A stretch of 64,000 bases of DNA. Source: Oscheius tipulae (taxonomy: Eukaryota > Nematoda > Chromadorea > Rhabditida > Rhabditidae). The notes under the pieces are model-generated. The model was not told the DNA's origin, searched no databases, and saw only the letters and a list, made by a program, of their open reading frames with translations. The stretch lies in NCBI GenBank assembly GCA_037178975.1, contig JASJZH010000003.1, forward strand, positions 6,138,001-6,202,000. The letters are read 5' to 3'. Positions 11,101 through 23,268 of the stretch are shown piece by piece. The stretch's first letter is position 1. Each line of letters begins with the position of its first letter. The position numbers and the translations under genes were made by a program.

Positions 11101-11562
11101 AGCCGGATGTGTTCAGATGCTTCCAAAATTGCCCGAGCTGTCGAATTCTGCTAATAAATCTGAATTCATTATTAAATCCGAAGTCCAAACCAGCTAGAAC
11201 CTGTGGGATTCCTCTGGCACTTTTCTATGACCATCTCGGAAAAGTTTGTGAAGCAAATGACAGAATTTCCAGGTGAGGACGGGATTTTTCTCAAGTTGAA
11301 CGCGGTTTATAGCATTCCAGAAGACTCCGGACGATCTGTGGAAAAAAATGAGAGAGTTAAAAGAACAAAATTCTGATGTTACCGTTCTTGATGTGTTCCG
11401 ACTATGAGACTTCTGGCATGCTTTGGTTTTAATGGCATTTCATACTTGGTCAGAGCTTTATGGACAGCTTCCAGCTGGAGCAGAAGTATGTATAGAAGAA
11501 AAATGAACAAAACAAACCTGTCCTTTGACAAAAGTCTCCCGATCCACTCCCATCCGGGACAT
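8121..11562 (-). CDS. hipr-1: huntingtin-interacting protein 1-related (Sla2 family), endocytic actin-clathrin adaptor
   Basis: About 12 exons. The N-terminus (MSRMGVDRETFVKGQLEAV) starts an ANTH domain with KPKHARSLIVGTHQE, FWNAINRVQL and VLTWKFCHLLHKL, which binds PI(4,5)P2. The middle holds a long coiled coil (10.2-9.5 kb, e.g. ITMLKRQIEEVEKDKAH), and the C-terminal I/LWEQ (THATCH) actin-binding module spans about 9.2-8.2 kb: VNEAILATCQSLMNAIM, GLLSAAKAVGVAA, VAAQEIAASTAQLF, VASVKSGQTT. The protein ends ALNVERARLRELRKQHYHMA. A strong acceptor (CTTTTTTTCAG at about 8152) allows a final exon adding DDNSFEFLG and ending at 8121; without it the stop is at 8197. The start ATG follows a TTTCAG acceptor by about 38 nt. 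Confidence 0.93.
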
Positions 11563-12151
11563 TGGCACTCTGTATGGGCTGCTCCTGGAACTGAAATATG
11601 TCTTGAATAGCTGTCATTTATAGCAAAGAAAGATTGGTGAATGCTTTTAGATAGCAAAGCGAACCAAAAGCTAGTGAAAGAGTCATCGGACAAAAGGTAA
11701 ACATGGCTTACAGCAATTAATATCAGGCATCTTCAGGTCTTAATAGATGTTTGCACATATAATGATCATTTTTCACAGTTTTCATCTTGAATTGCATTGC
11801 AAAGAACGTAAAACTGAGTTGGGAAATGGCGATGAGCAATGAGCAAACAATTGCCAGAGGAACCGGACCCCTCCCGTCATATGGAATTGGAAAATCGCGC
11901 GCTAACGGCATTCGCGGCAAGACTGCCAACTGGCGCTAATTCTGAAAAAATTGAAGAAAGATTAGGGAATTGCCTAATACAAGGCCGGAACTTGTGCATT
12001 TGCTGAAGTCTCTGACTATGGTGGAGTAAGAAGGGCATTTAAATAATAAGGTTGACTGCAATTTATAAAACCACTAAAATAACACAATGGTATCTGTTGT
12101 CATAGCGACCAGTCTCGACTATCTACTCTTCGAGCGGCTGCTCTTTAAGAA
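11563..12151. other. divergent intergenic region between hipr-1 and bbs-4
   Basis: The two genes point away from each other, so this stretch should carry both promoters. It holds the X-box at 12096-12109, 43 bp from the bbs-4 start. Open frames here (for example 11723-11929 minus) have no recognisable motif, and I see no gene. Confidence 0.6.
12096..12109 (+). promoter_or_regulatory. X-box (RFX/DAF-19 binding site) upstream of bbs-4
   Basis: The 14-mer GTTGTCATAGCGAC fits every position of the nematode X-box consensus RTHNYYWTRRNRAC. It lies 42 bp before the bbs-4 ATG, within the usual range (below about 250 bp). RFX/DAF-19 drives ciliary genes, including BBS genes, in ciliated sensory neurons. 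Confidence 0.8.
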
Positions 12152-14519
12152 ATGACTGAACAGAAGGCTGCTGTGGATCTTGTAAATGAGGAAGAAAAGC
12201 CTGAACCGGCAAAGAAACAAAATGAAGACGAGGAAAAGGAGCCAGAACCTGCGGTGAGTTTAAATCAAAGTAATTCCAGCAATTCTCTTCAGAAACCGCT
12301 AGACAGGCCAGATACTGCTGTGGCTCGACCCAAAGTGGCTCCAATAGTCTACAATGTCGACTCATACAACGCACAGATCTACGATTCATATGTACACGAG
12401 GATTTCGATGGGTGCAAGTCACTTATCGGGGTAAGTTCAGTCAAGTTCACTCTTCAAACAATCCCAAATACAGGAACAGTTGGCAATGTTTGGAAAGAGA
12501 GCCGAGTTTGCCATGTTCATGAGAGGAGTATTGGACAGACACGAGGGAAATCTCGAAGATGCCATTGGGTGGTTCACTGAGGCTCATAAAGTCAGCAAGG
12601 ATACGAAGTAGGACTTTATGGTTCAATTAAAAAAGTTTAGATATCTCACCGAGCTGGGAAGATGTCATTTTCTGCTGGGAAATCATCATGAAGCCATCGC
12701 CTTCTGCGAGAAGGCTATCATTACGAACCAGAAAGACGCTGTGGGTTTTTGTTACTACTTCATCGCTCCGCCTTTCAGAGAGCTTTCTTCTGGCTGGCTA
12801 AGTCTCTCTTCTATGTCAAGACAGATCTTTTCAATACAGCAGAGAAGGCCAAAGACATTCTTCTCCAGGCTCCCGTGGTCAAAGAGAATGCCAACCTTCT
12901 TGTCTTCTTGGCCGACCTCTACATTAAGCTGGAAGATCATTCGAAGGCAGTCGAGCTGCTTCGAGTTGCCTGTGAACGGGAGCCTGAGAATCTGGATGTG
13001 TTAACCAAACTGGGCACAGCCTACTTGAAGATCGGGAAAGAAGACGAAGCCTTTTCCATTTTCGGCAATGCTCTGACGTATGAGCCCAACCACACGAAGG
13101 TGTTGATCGCAGAAAGGGGTACAATCAGGTCTGATTCAGAGTCTACTCGGAGCCGCCTCGATTATTCAGAAATACGGGGATTCGGACGTGGCATTGGCTA
13201 AATATCGGTAAAAGATGTGTGAGATAAACAATGAATTGAGAGTTCAGGACGGCTGTGCAGAATTGCGATTACTCGGGCGAGTTGTGGAACAATCTTGGCC
13301 TGGCGTATCTCTCTCGAGGAAAGCTGGCCGCCGCTCATTCTCTTCTCAAAAGAGCTGCCTTTATCAAGCCCCTTAGTCACGAGTGAGCTTTCAAACTGTA
13401 AAGTCAATGATTGTTCTAGAGCCAAGTTCAATCTGGGACTCTGTCATCTGGCCATGGGTTTGAACTGTTCAGCTTTGCACTTCCTCCGAGCTGCTGCCAC
13501 CTTGAAGAAGGATGATCCGAAGATACTTGGGGCGATGGGAATGGCGTTGTCTCTGATGAAGGACCCAGCCAATGCCAGGAAAGCATATCAGAGGGCTCTG
13601 GAACTGGACGCGGGACTGAGCACAGTGAGTTTCCTCCATTGGGAGTGAAAATTGAACAGATGGAAGGGATAGAGCTATGGGAAAGGAAAAAATGCAAGAA
13701 GTAATTGGAACTGTAAAAAGACTAGTAATAGTAAAACGTTCAGCTTACAGAGACAGTGAATGGTAGGGACAGCTGGAAACTGAAGAGACAAGAGGAATTC
13801 TCCCAGAGAGAGTTTTATTCTGCCTGTTCTTTCCCCCAATCAGTAGGTCTTCTTCTCGTCCAAAGTCTTCTTCATGTCATCGAGTATCTTCTTCTCCTAG
13901 TCTAGTTTCGTCGGGTTCAGACGGTGTTTTCATGAAACTTTCACCTTGTCAACGTAATTAGAGGCCATCCTGTACTTTGCCGTCGATGAATCCACAGCGC
14001 CCGTCGCTGCTCCCTCCGGAGCATCAACCATGACTGCAGTTCCCGAACGTTCCACCATGACTGCTCTCGGAGCCCTTCCTACTGTACCATCAAGCATGAC
14101 CGCTGTCTTTCTTCGGCATCTCTGATGGAGGAGGACGATTCGGCAATCAGTCGAGCTACTTTTCTGCTCCTGGAACTGGTGAAATTCCTGCTCCGAAGAC
14201 GTCTGGAACTACTGGTGGTATCCCCGGTCAATCCGTCCTTTTTTAAATCCGGTCGGACCGTACACGAGTCGAGTCGGCTTCAGGAAAAAGATCTTCTTTC
14301 AGTATCTGAACTATGCTGTCTTTGAATACCGCCAGAAGAAGTACGCCATTGCCAAGAGTACAATCGAGGCTTTCGTCGGTCTGGCCAAGAAAAAAGGCGA
14401 TACGGTAACTCTCTACCTCTATCTGTCAATAGTTCTTTTAGGAACTAGTGAGTCGAGCTTCGAAGATTCTCCAAGCAATCACTGATCAGTTGGGAGCAGA
14501 ACTAGAACGAGAACAATAG
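12152..14519 (+). CDS. bbs-4: Bardet-Biedl syndrome 4 protein, BBSome TPR subunit
   Basis: About nine exons. After an acidic N-terminus (MTEQKAAVDLVNEEEK) the product follows human BBS4 repeat by repeat: IYDSYVHEDFDGCKSLI, FMRGVLDRHEGNLEDAI, ELGRCHFLLGNHHEAI, ADLYIKLEDHSKAVELL, IFGNALTYEPNHTKVL, GDSDVALAKYR, LWNNLGLAYLSRGKLAA, NLGLCHLAMGLNCSALHFL, then after a 678-nt intron (13625-14302) YLNYAVFEYRQKKYAIA, matching human NLNYAVLLYNQ. BBS4 is a BBSome subunit needed for ciliary membrane-protein traffic. An alternative 35-nt intron at the same donor would add MEGIELWERKK and stop at 13704, losing the last repeat. The C-terminus lacks the long low-complexity tail of mammals. Tail-to-tail with the WH2 gene (55 bp). 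Confidence 0.93.
13840..14097 (-). pseudogene. nested small charged protein gene or young pseudogene in bbs-4 intron
   Basis: Inside the long bbs-4 intron, opposite strand, a frame starting MLDGTVGRAPRAVMVER contains three near repeats (TAVML, RAVMV, TAVMV), then DSSTAKYRMASNYVDK. The C-terminal part EKKILDDMKKTLDEKKTY ends at TGA (13840-13842), with AATAAA (minus) about 20 nt further at 13814-13819. Joining the two parts needs either a 48-nt intron with a poor acceptor (ACTAG) or, if read through, a frameshift and an in-frame TAG after NPTKLD. The plus strand of the same region is also open and reads ASTMTAV, RSTMTAL, SSMTAV, then FFGISDGGGRFG after a one-base shift, like nematode sperm-specific STMTA repeats. 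Which strand is, or was, coding is uncertain. Confidence 0.45.
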
Positions 14520-14573
14520 AGACTTCATTCATTCTACACAGTTATCATAAAAAGATACAATACATCCGTTTGT

Positions 14574-17500
14574 TCAGTTTCGGTTCACCTTGCGTAGTCC
14601 ACGCCCGCCTCCCGCATTTCGAATCTCTGCCATCAGCGAATCTCTCAGATCCAGAGGCGACGAGCCCCTTGTCTGAATGATTGGTGTCCGCAGTCGCTGC
14701 TTCTGGTCAGTCAGCTGACTGCTGGTCACCAGAGGAGGCGGTGCTGGAGGAGCCACGGGTATCGAAGAGGGACGGACTATGGGAGACAGAACTTGGTCTC
14801 TGAACAGTATATTAGAATCGGAGAAAAAGAGTGAACTTACATTGGCGATCTCATGAGATCTGCTGGTGGTGGTGGTGGAGGAGGAGGGGGAACTGGCATC
14901 ATCATCATTGGAGGAGGGGGAGGTGGTGGGGGTGGAATGTAAGTGACCGTAATAGCAGCTGAAGTAGAAGGTGTAGCAGAAGCGGAAGTCTGATCGACCA
15001 CTCGGCCCATAGCAATTCCGTTCCTTTCTATTGGAGGAGCGACCTTCCTTAAGCTCGTCTGCTCCAACATGGCAGACAGATCCAGAGCTGGTCGAGAATG
15101 AGTCTTATGATTCGCGAGAGTATCTCGAATATTCCTTGAGACGGTTCCTTTGTCATCTGCCTCCTGAATCTTGATCTCTCGACATCTGCCTCCTGAATCT
15201 TGATCTCTCGACGTATCTCGGATCGTCGACTTGATAGCACTGGTCACCAGCTGCTCACTCGGCTGTGCCTCCTTGGGCACATGTCGTCTCTTTTTCTCGC
15301 TAGTCTGTGGCCGAGTCGGTTTTGTCTCTTTGACAGGCGACAGCTTCGCCACATTGTTATTGTTCTCCTCCCTCTTCGATACCTTGTAGATAACCTCATC
15401 TGCACTCATTGTCCTGCTCATATAGGGCAGTTTGGGATGAGGTGTGGCCGGCAGAGGCGGAGTCTTGGGCGACTCTTGAGGCCTGCTACCCACCGGAACA
15501 GGCTTCGGAGTCGCGTAGATCTTGTCATTTGGCTTGTTCATTTCCACAACTGTCGTTCCTGTGATCACCTTGGATACAACAGGTTGTTTTGGAAATGGAG
15601 ATGGAGCTGGACTCGTGTTGACCATGATTCGACTGACTCCATTTGACTGTTTCAGACTTGGAGCGGGTTTTGGAGTCTCAGACTCTTTCGGAAGAGACTT
15701 TGGTTGAACCTTGGCCGATTCAGCAATATGTCCATTTGATGCGGGCCGTTCCTTCTCGATCACCTCGAAATTCCTCAGAGCTGGCTGACTGAACCTCTTC
15801 AGCTCTTGTTCCTTCGCCCTCTGTGCTCTGACTTCCTAAAATGTCACAAGTTGTGTCAGAATGAACAACGTAACTCACGTCATTGATTCGATTGATAGCA
15901 TGCTGTTTCTGGAGTTCCAAAGAATCTCTCGGCTTTGATATTCTCTTCAGATGATTGGCATTCTCGTCAATAGACTGTCTCTTTTTCATTTCTACTCTCG
16001 GTGTGGCTAAAAAAGACAACAGTCAACAGATAATAAGACAGCTTACCATAGTCAGAACGACGACCGTTCCTTGCCACACTTGAATCCGAACTGTCCACAG
16101 AGGCAGCTGGAGAGACAGAAGGGGAGGAGGTGGCATTCTTCGGGGTAACTGATCTGAAAGTTCTTTGATCAGTTTGTCATTGAAGAATGTAAAGCTGGCT
16201 CTAAGAACAACCAGGGTGAAAAGTCACCTTGATGTTCCGGGAGACGAAGAACTAGACGATCCCAACGAGTTGTTCGAATGAGTAGCTGTAATTGACAGCG
16301 GTGATCGAAGACCGTTGATCACTGGCAGTCTACAAACTCCCCTTTCTATACAAATTGTGTTTCCAAACCTCGGAGTGTAGGTGTCAGGAGCGATGGAAGG
16401 TCTTCTTCTCTGTGTTTGACCAGGCGACGGCACATTCTGTTCGCCGTTCGATTGATTAACAATAGCCATCAGCGAGTCATGGTCCTGGATGAGTTCCATG
16501 TGGAGTTTCTTGGCCTCCTTTGCGTGTCTCTCATCCGATTTCAATGCTTGCCAAAGGTCAAACTTTCTCTTGATGTCCTCATAGCGGCGTTGAAGAATCT
16601 CCTCCTGAAAAGGCATTGATTACCCGCTCGCTACTGATAACAAACCTCTTTACTCTTCTGTACATGTTGAGCAGAAATAGTTGAGACGGGCGAGCAATAG
16701 ACAGCTTTTGGAGGAGCATCCAACTTAGGAGTTCGGGCCGACATAGCCGAATCCAGAGACGTTTGTATCTTGTGATAAGCTGTCGGTGACGTGACTTCTG
16801 TCATTGGAGGCGGGACAGGGGCTGGCAAGACTAAAAAAAACTCATATTTTGTAGGAACTAGCTGTATCCTATTGATTCAGTGCCTCTTTTTGTTTTGCTT
16901 TGATGGCATAATTGAGTGGGAGAGGAAGAGTTTGTACGAATTCTAGAGCTGCAAAATGATACATAACCAGAATATTTGAAATTTGCACGAAGATACAGAG
17001 TGGTCAATGCTGCGAACTTTTTCGAATGAATGACGCTTTGTTTTGTGAAGGAGTGAATGTTGGGTCAACTGTGTAGAATAGTCTTTGGAAGAGTAAGAAT
17101 TACCTCGTTCCTGTGGTATCAGAGGAGGCGGCGGAGGTGGAGCTGTCTGTTTTGGTCTGCCATCGTACTGTGTCACGGGAATTGTCTTGATTCGGGCTGT
17201 CCCGTTCAAGATAATGTTCGATTGTCTCTCGACTGAAGGTGCTCCAGAAACAGGGATCGGACTCGAACCAGAGGGACGGTTCTGGGTTTGTGGAGAGTAG
17301 TGAAGAACATTCGTCTCGACCAAGCGACTACCAGACGATTCAGAACTTTTGCGGCTGCTGGCTCTCTGAAAAGAGAACGTTTGGACACGTCACAAAAGAA
17401 AGCCTTATCAAGTGCGTTCTGTTTACTTACCTCCTGTTCCTGATCCTCGCTCAGCTGTTTCCGAATGATTGCTTTCTTCTCCTCCACTGACAGAGTGTTC

Positions 17501-18955
17501 AGATCGCGAGGTGGCTTCTTCGGTCCTTCTCCGCCGACATCCACAGCTGAAACCAATTCCATAAGACAATATGTCAGGCTATAAACGTGTGTGTTCGCCC
17601 CTTCAGGAGGCGCGGAAAGTTCAAACAAAGAGCAACCAATTTGGGAGGACGACAAACAGGCGCAATAGTCGGACTGAAACTCTTTTTCTCACCTCGTTCT
17701 CTGGGAGGCGGAGGAGCCACCCGAGCTTTCTTTTTCTGTCTGTCCACTTTGCTTTCCTTGTCTTCTTTAGGTTTCTCTGTTACCACTGGATTTGGGATGA
17801 CAACCGCTACCTTCGGTTTTTCTACAACAGGAACTTCTGTCTCGACCGGAGTCTCAATCGGCTTCTGATCGACAAACTCCGTCGAAATGGTCAAGTCGTT
17901 GGTGTTGACGTAACTGAAAAGAGAAAAAGTTGGTGCAAAACAAAAAGAGGATCAGGCTGGTCGCTCCGAGCTATGAGGACAGAATCAATGGCGGCGATCG
18001 GCGCTCTCCCCTTCTCTCTGACAAGCAGCATATTTGCGTTGCCTTATAAGGAATGACGGCGGCTCAAACAATCTGGGAAATGTCCTGAAATCGGAGAAGA
18101 GAACATGGGGCAGGCAGCAATGATCTTGGGAGTGCGAGCGAGGAAAAAAGAGCGTCGGAGAGCTGTCTGGGAAAGGAACAAAGCTTGTTTCGGACAGAGA
18201 AAAAAGAGATGTTCTTGGAAGGAACCACTTTTTCATTGAAAAAACGACAAAACATTGAAAGGAAACGGTTTTCAGTCTGTTGTTCCGAAAGTATTTCATC
18301 TGATCAGACTTCTGAAGACAAGTTTCAGACAGCTGATATCATTTTACAGCTTTGCAATGTTCTACAAAGTTGAAAACAGATCACGAGCTACAATTCTGTA
18401 TAATATGTCACAGGAAATAGCCCATGTCTTACTCGAAAATGTCATGATCCAAAAGAAGAATGTGACTCGATCAGAGATCTCTCATTTAAAAAAAAGTACT
18501 AGAGCAACGGGAATCTGTCACCCAAATTCCAATGAAATATGTTTTTCAAGATAGATTAGTCAATGAGATCAATAGAAGAGGCAGAGGAAGAGAAAATTCG
18601 TTGGAAAGTTCGGGAGTCAATTAGGACTGTCTTAGTTGGAGGCGGAGGGGACAATTATTCTCGCCCGGGGTGAGAGGCGACGAAACTCAATCCAAAGACA
18701 AAGAAGAACAGGGGGTGAGACTGTACAGCTGTCCAGAATTAGCATGAGGAGATTGGGGATTGGAGGGACAGGTTTGGTTCCTCTTTTTTGATCCGAGATA
18801 TCTCTCACCTGTTCGGAGGCGAAACCACCTCCACCGCCGTCGGCGGCTGTTCTTTTGGCGCTTTCTTAATTGTATTTTGATCACTTCGAAAAGAGAGAAA
18901 GTACCTTGCGAAAGAGCGAAAAGAGTCCCTTCTTCTTCTCCTTCGGCATTTTCAT
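14574..18955 (-). CDS. WH2-domain proline-rich actin regulator (cordon-bleu-like)
   Basis: Exon 1 reads MKMPKEKKKGLFSLFRK, exon 2 KAPKEQPPTAVEVVSPPN with an excellent AACAG/GTGAGA donor, and an intron of about 850 nt leads to exon 3 (YVNTNDLTISTEFVDQ). Later exons contain basic Pro stretches, a short conserved-looking helix (RDLNTLSVEEKKAIIRKQL), coiled coil (EEILQRRYEDIKRKFD), many PP repeats and a poly-Pro block near 14880-14935. Two WH2-like actin-binding motifs are visible: LDLSAMLEQTSLRKVAPP near 15050 and DLRDSLMAEIRNAGGGRGLRKV split here as DSLMAEIRNAGGG plus RGLRKV at the C-terminus. The layout (basic N-terminus, Pro-rich, C-terminal WH2) suggests cordon-bleu or espin-like filament regulators; no full-length homologue was recognised. 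Confidence 0.7.
15154..15211. repeat. 29-nt perfect tandem duplication inside WH2 gene
   Basis: Two perfect adjacent copies (15154-15182 and 15183-15211) beginning CATCTGCCTCCTGAATCTTG. The unit is 29 nt, not a multiple of three, so the two copies are translated in different frames (SRDQDSGGR and REIKIQEAD) within one open exon. Confidence 0.9.
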
Positions 18956-20140
18956 TCGGTCATCGACCCTCTCTTTGGTCTGATCTGAACTGGTGGGAAA
19001 ATTGAGCGCTGGGATCGGAAGAAGGTTTCAAAATCAATGCAATTCAAGGCAGGAGGCTCTTGGACACACCCTATATGGCTGACTGATAACAATCCTCTGT
19101 TGGGAGAGTGCATACAACCCATGGGAAAGAGTTGTTCGCGAGAGAAAAGTGAAGAGTTGGCTGGGAGAAGGTACTTGCACGAACAACTGATAAAAGATTT
19201 TATAGGGACAAAAGATGCAGCTGGAGAGATTACGAATTTCAGATATTACCACATACAATAGTCAGTTCAGAATAAGTGTACTGAAGTTGACCTTGTGAGA
19301 GGAGTTAAAAATATGATTTGGCAGAGATTAGGGCCTATTGGATGAATCACTCAGTAGGTTAGGCTGTATAGTGAATCAGTTTTGATAAGACAACTTTCGA
19401 TCCTAATTAGTGTCTCAAAAACCTCTGCGTTTCACTGTTTCGAACGGCCGACCCACATAGGAGAGTCAAGGAGGGTAGGCAGTCTTCCCTTTTTGAAGGA
19501 TGACAAGTCTTTCGATGTATTCCCAATAGCGCTATGCAAGAATCAAAGAAAACGAAGTTTTCTTGAAAAGAACAATCTGTGATAAGCTAACGAAATTATT
19601 AGAGAGAGCTGAGAGGCGCCTTTTAGAGCACACTCTGTACCAGAAGAGGATATCAGAGGACTACCAACATGTTTTAAAGCAAACCTTGATGAGTGATGAC
19701 AGTAGTACTAATATGAAGAGCGCACACGGGAATCTTCCCCTAACTTTCAAAGACAACGGAGGCTCTTCAAAAAGAACTTCTGCCAATGGTTTTTGAGATA
19801 TTCGTGGAAAGACAAGACTACTAATATGAGAAGGGGAACAGGCATCTTTCAATTCCTAGGGTTATTATGGCTGGTATTCATTGGGACTCTGATTCGCACA
19901 AAATTTCGCTGTATCGTCAGTATATTCTTTTTAAAAGAAAAGGTTCCCTTGAAAACTGAAGTGAGCAGAAAATGCGAAGAATGTTGAAGGAGGACTGATT
20001 GTAAAGAGTGGACAAAGAGAGTTGAGGTTTGGTAATGACTGGCCCATTCCCTTCTGATAAGGAGCCTTGGCGCCTGGCATTGATTACCACAGAAGAGTTA
20101 TTAGGGTAATTTTGTAACTTCCAGCAACGTTATTAAAAAA
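18956..20140. other. long intergenic stretch without a recognised gene
   Basis: Short open frames occur on both strands (for example 19037-19261 plus) but none has a domain, signal peptide or consistent splice structure. It should contain the promoter of the WH2 gene on the left and of the repeat membrane protein on the right. Confidence 0.5.
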
Positions 20141-20923
20141 TTGTTTAATTCGCTCGAAAAAAGTATAAAAGTAGCAATATTGAAACAGTCTACGAGGATC
20201 TCTGCCAGCGGAATGATACTCGTCTACTTCCTGCTCGGAGTCATAGCTGCAGGACTTTATCTCTACCTGACTGGAGCTGCAGTCAAGCCACCCAGTCCAA
20301 AATGTCATCGTAGCAGTCGTCGTGCCCAGTGCGAGGAGCGAGTGAAGAAGCCGCCGAGTGAGCTGCAGCAGCCGGACCTCTTCGCCCAATTTTTGACGAC
20401 CGAGGTAAGTCGAGAGAACTCGCCCTGCAACTCCAAGAAGAACTACGTCCCTCCTCTTGTCCCGGTTCCTGAAGTAGCTCCAGTTCGCGAAGTAGTTCCA
20501 GTCCAGTCGGAACAGCCTTCCCTCCCTCCTCAGATCCCTTCGTCAATCCCGGAGGTAGATGTCGTCACGGCACTCCAAATCAACGACGAGAGCACGACGG
20601 GAGTGGACACGGCTCTGTTGCTCTCCAATAGTGAGTCAAGAGACGTGGGAACGGCCAGACTGCTGCCGGACAAATGCGCGGAAACGACCGGAGTCCAGAC
20701 GGCCAATCTGCTGTCGGATGGTGGTGCTGAAACGAAGGATGTCAAGACGGCCACTCTGATTGGGGAGACTACCTCGTGTACAAGCACGACCATGACGGCC
20801 ACGGAAAACGGCGAGAAGAAAAAAAAGAGGAGCAAGAAGAAGAAGAGCGCGGAGAGGAAAAGATCTACGGGCGGATCGAAGAACAAAAAGAAGAAGAGGA
20901 GGAGCAAGGAGCAGGCCAACTAG
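20141..20923 (+). CDS. single-exon type II membrane protein with VxTAxLL repeats, unidentified
   Basis: An intronless frame of 260 codons, unusual among its multi-exon neighbours. The true start may be M25 at 20213 (MILVYFLLGVIAAGLYLYL), which is a membrane anchor or signal-anchor. Then comes a Cys-containing basic segment, a Pro/Val linker (PVPEVAPVREVVPV), and at least four repeats of about 17-20 residues centred on VDTALLL, VGTARLL, VQTANLL and VKTATLI. The C-terminus is a dense lysine tail (KKKKRSKKKK). No known domain was recognised; the gene looks lineage-specific. Confidence 0.7.
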   Translation: MFNSLEKSIKVAILKQSTRISASGMILVYFLLGVIAAGLYLYLTGAAVKPPSPKCHRSSRRAQCEERVKKPPSELQQPDLFAQFLTTEVSRENSPCNSKKNYVPPLVPVPEVAPVREVVPVQSEQPSLPPQIPSSIPEVDVVTALQINDESTTGVDTALLLSNSESRDVGTARLLPDKCAETTGVQTANLLSDGGAETKDVKTATLIGETTSCTSTTMTATENGEKKKKRSKKKKSAERKRSTGGSKNKKKKRRSKEQAN

Positions 20924-21432
20924 GCCACGATGCCATTTTTTTGTAAGGAAAAAAGCATAAATATGCATCGTGAGTTTCGTGTTTTTTAAGGAAGGGGAGG
21001 CAAACAAACAGGGCTATCGAATGTTCAAGTACAAGGGGGAAAGGACACTCGAGGACATTTCCTCCTAATCCCAAAAGCGGACAACAGGTTTGTGACAGGA
21101 TAGAAAGGAAGACGATAAGTTATCAGACGGCCTCCTTTTGCAGGGGCCGCCTCCCAGCGGGTAGACGAGCCAAATTGGGACATGCCTCGAGACAAACAAG
21201 GTGGTCAAGAGCAGGGAGTGGCACTGTCACTGTAGGCCCCCGGATTGACGGAGACACAAACAGATCCCCTTCGGACAGCGACCGGACTGTGAGGGCGAGC
21301 GCGCGTGTTTGTGCATGTTTTTAATAAGTGTCTAAGGGTCGTCTCGTTTGCACATCGCGCTATAGTTCACGGCGTGGTCTCAAGCGGATAGAAATTTATT
21401 CAGAATATACACGTAGAAAACAAAGCAAAGTT
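20924..21432. other. intergenic stretch between convergent genes
   Basis: Lies between the stop of the repeat membrane protein and the stop of abi-1. It should contain two 3' ends. I see no gene or RNA in it. Confidence 0.5.
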
Positions 21433-23041
<1,609 letters not shown>

Positions 23042-23268
23042 GATAATGCTGAAAAGAAGTTGTTTGAATAAAAGATACAAATAGAAGGAATGCGAATGAC
23101 GAAAGAGTTACAGCGGCAATAAAACGCTCAAGGATTATTCAAAGGACACCGAATCGGCGCCTGCTTCTGCTGACGCGAATCGAGTTTTCACTTCAATTTT
23201 CTCGTTCCTTGTTCTTTTTCATCTTCTACTCTTTTTTCACAATATTGCAAACAAAATTCACATTTCAG

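Noticed and set aside
15200-15646. 148-codon plus-strand open frame
   Set aside because: Antisense to the proline-rich exon of the WH2 gene.
19037-19987. Possible g genes in the 19-20 kb spacer
   Set aside because: Frames are short, have no coherent splice sites and no recognisable motif.
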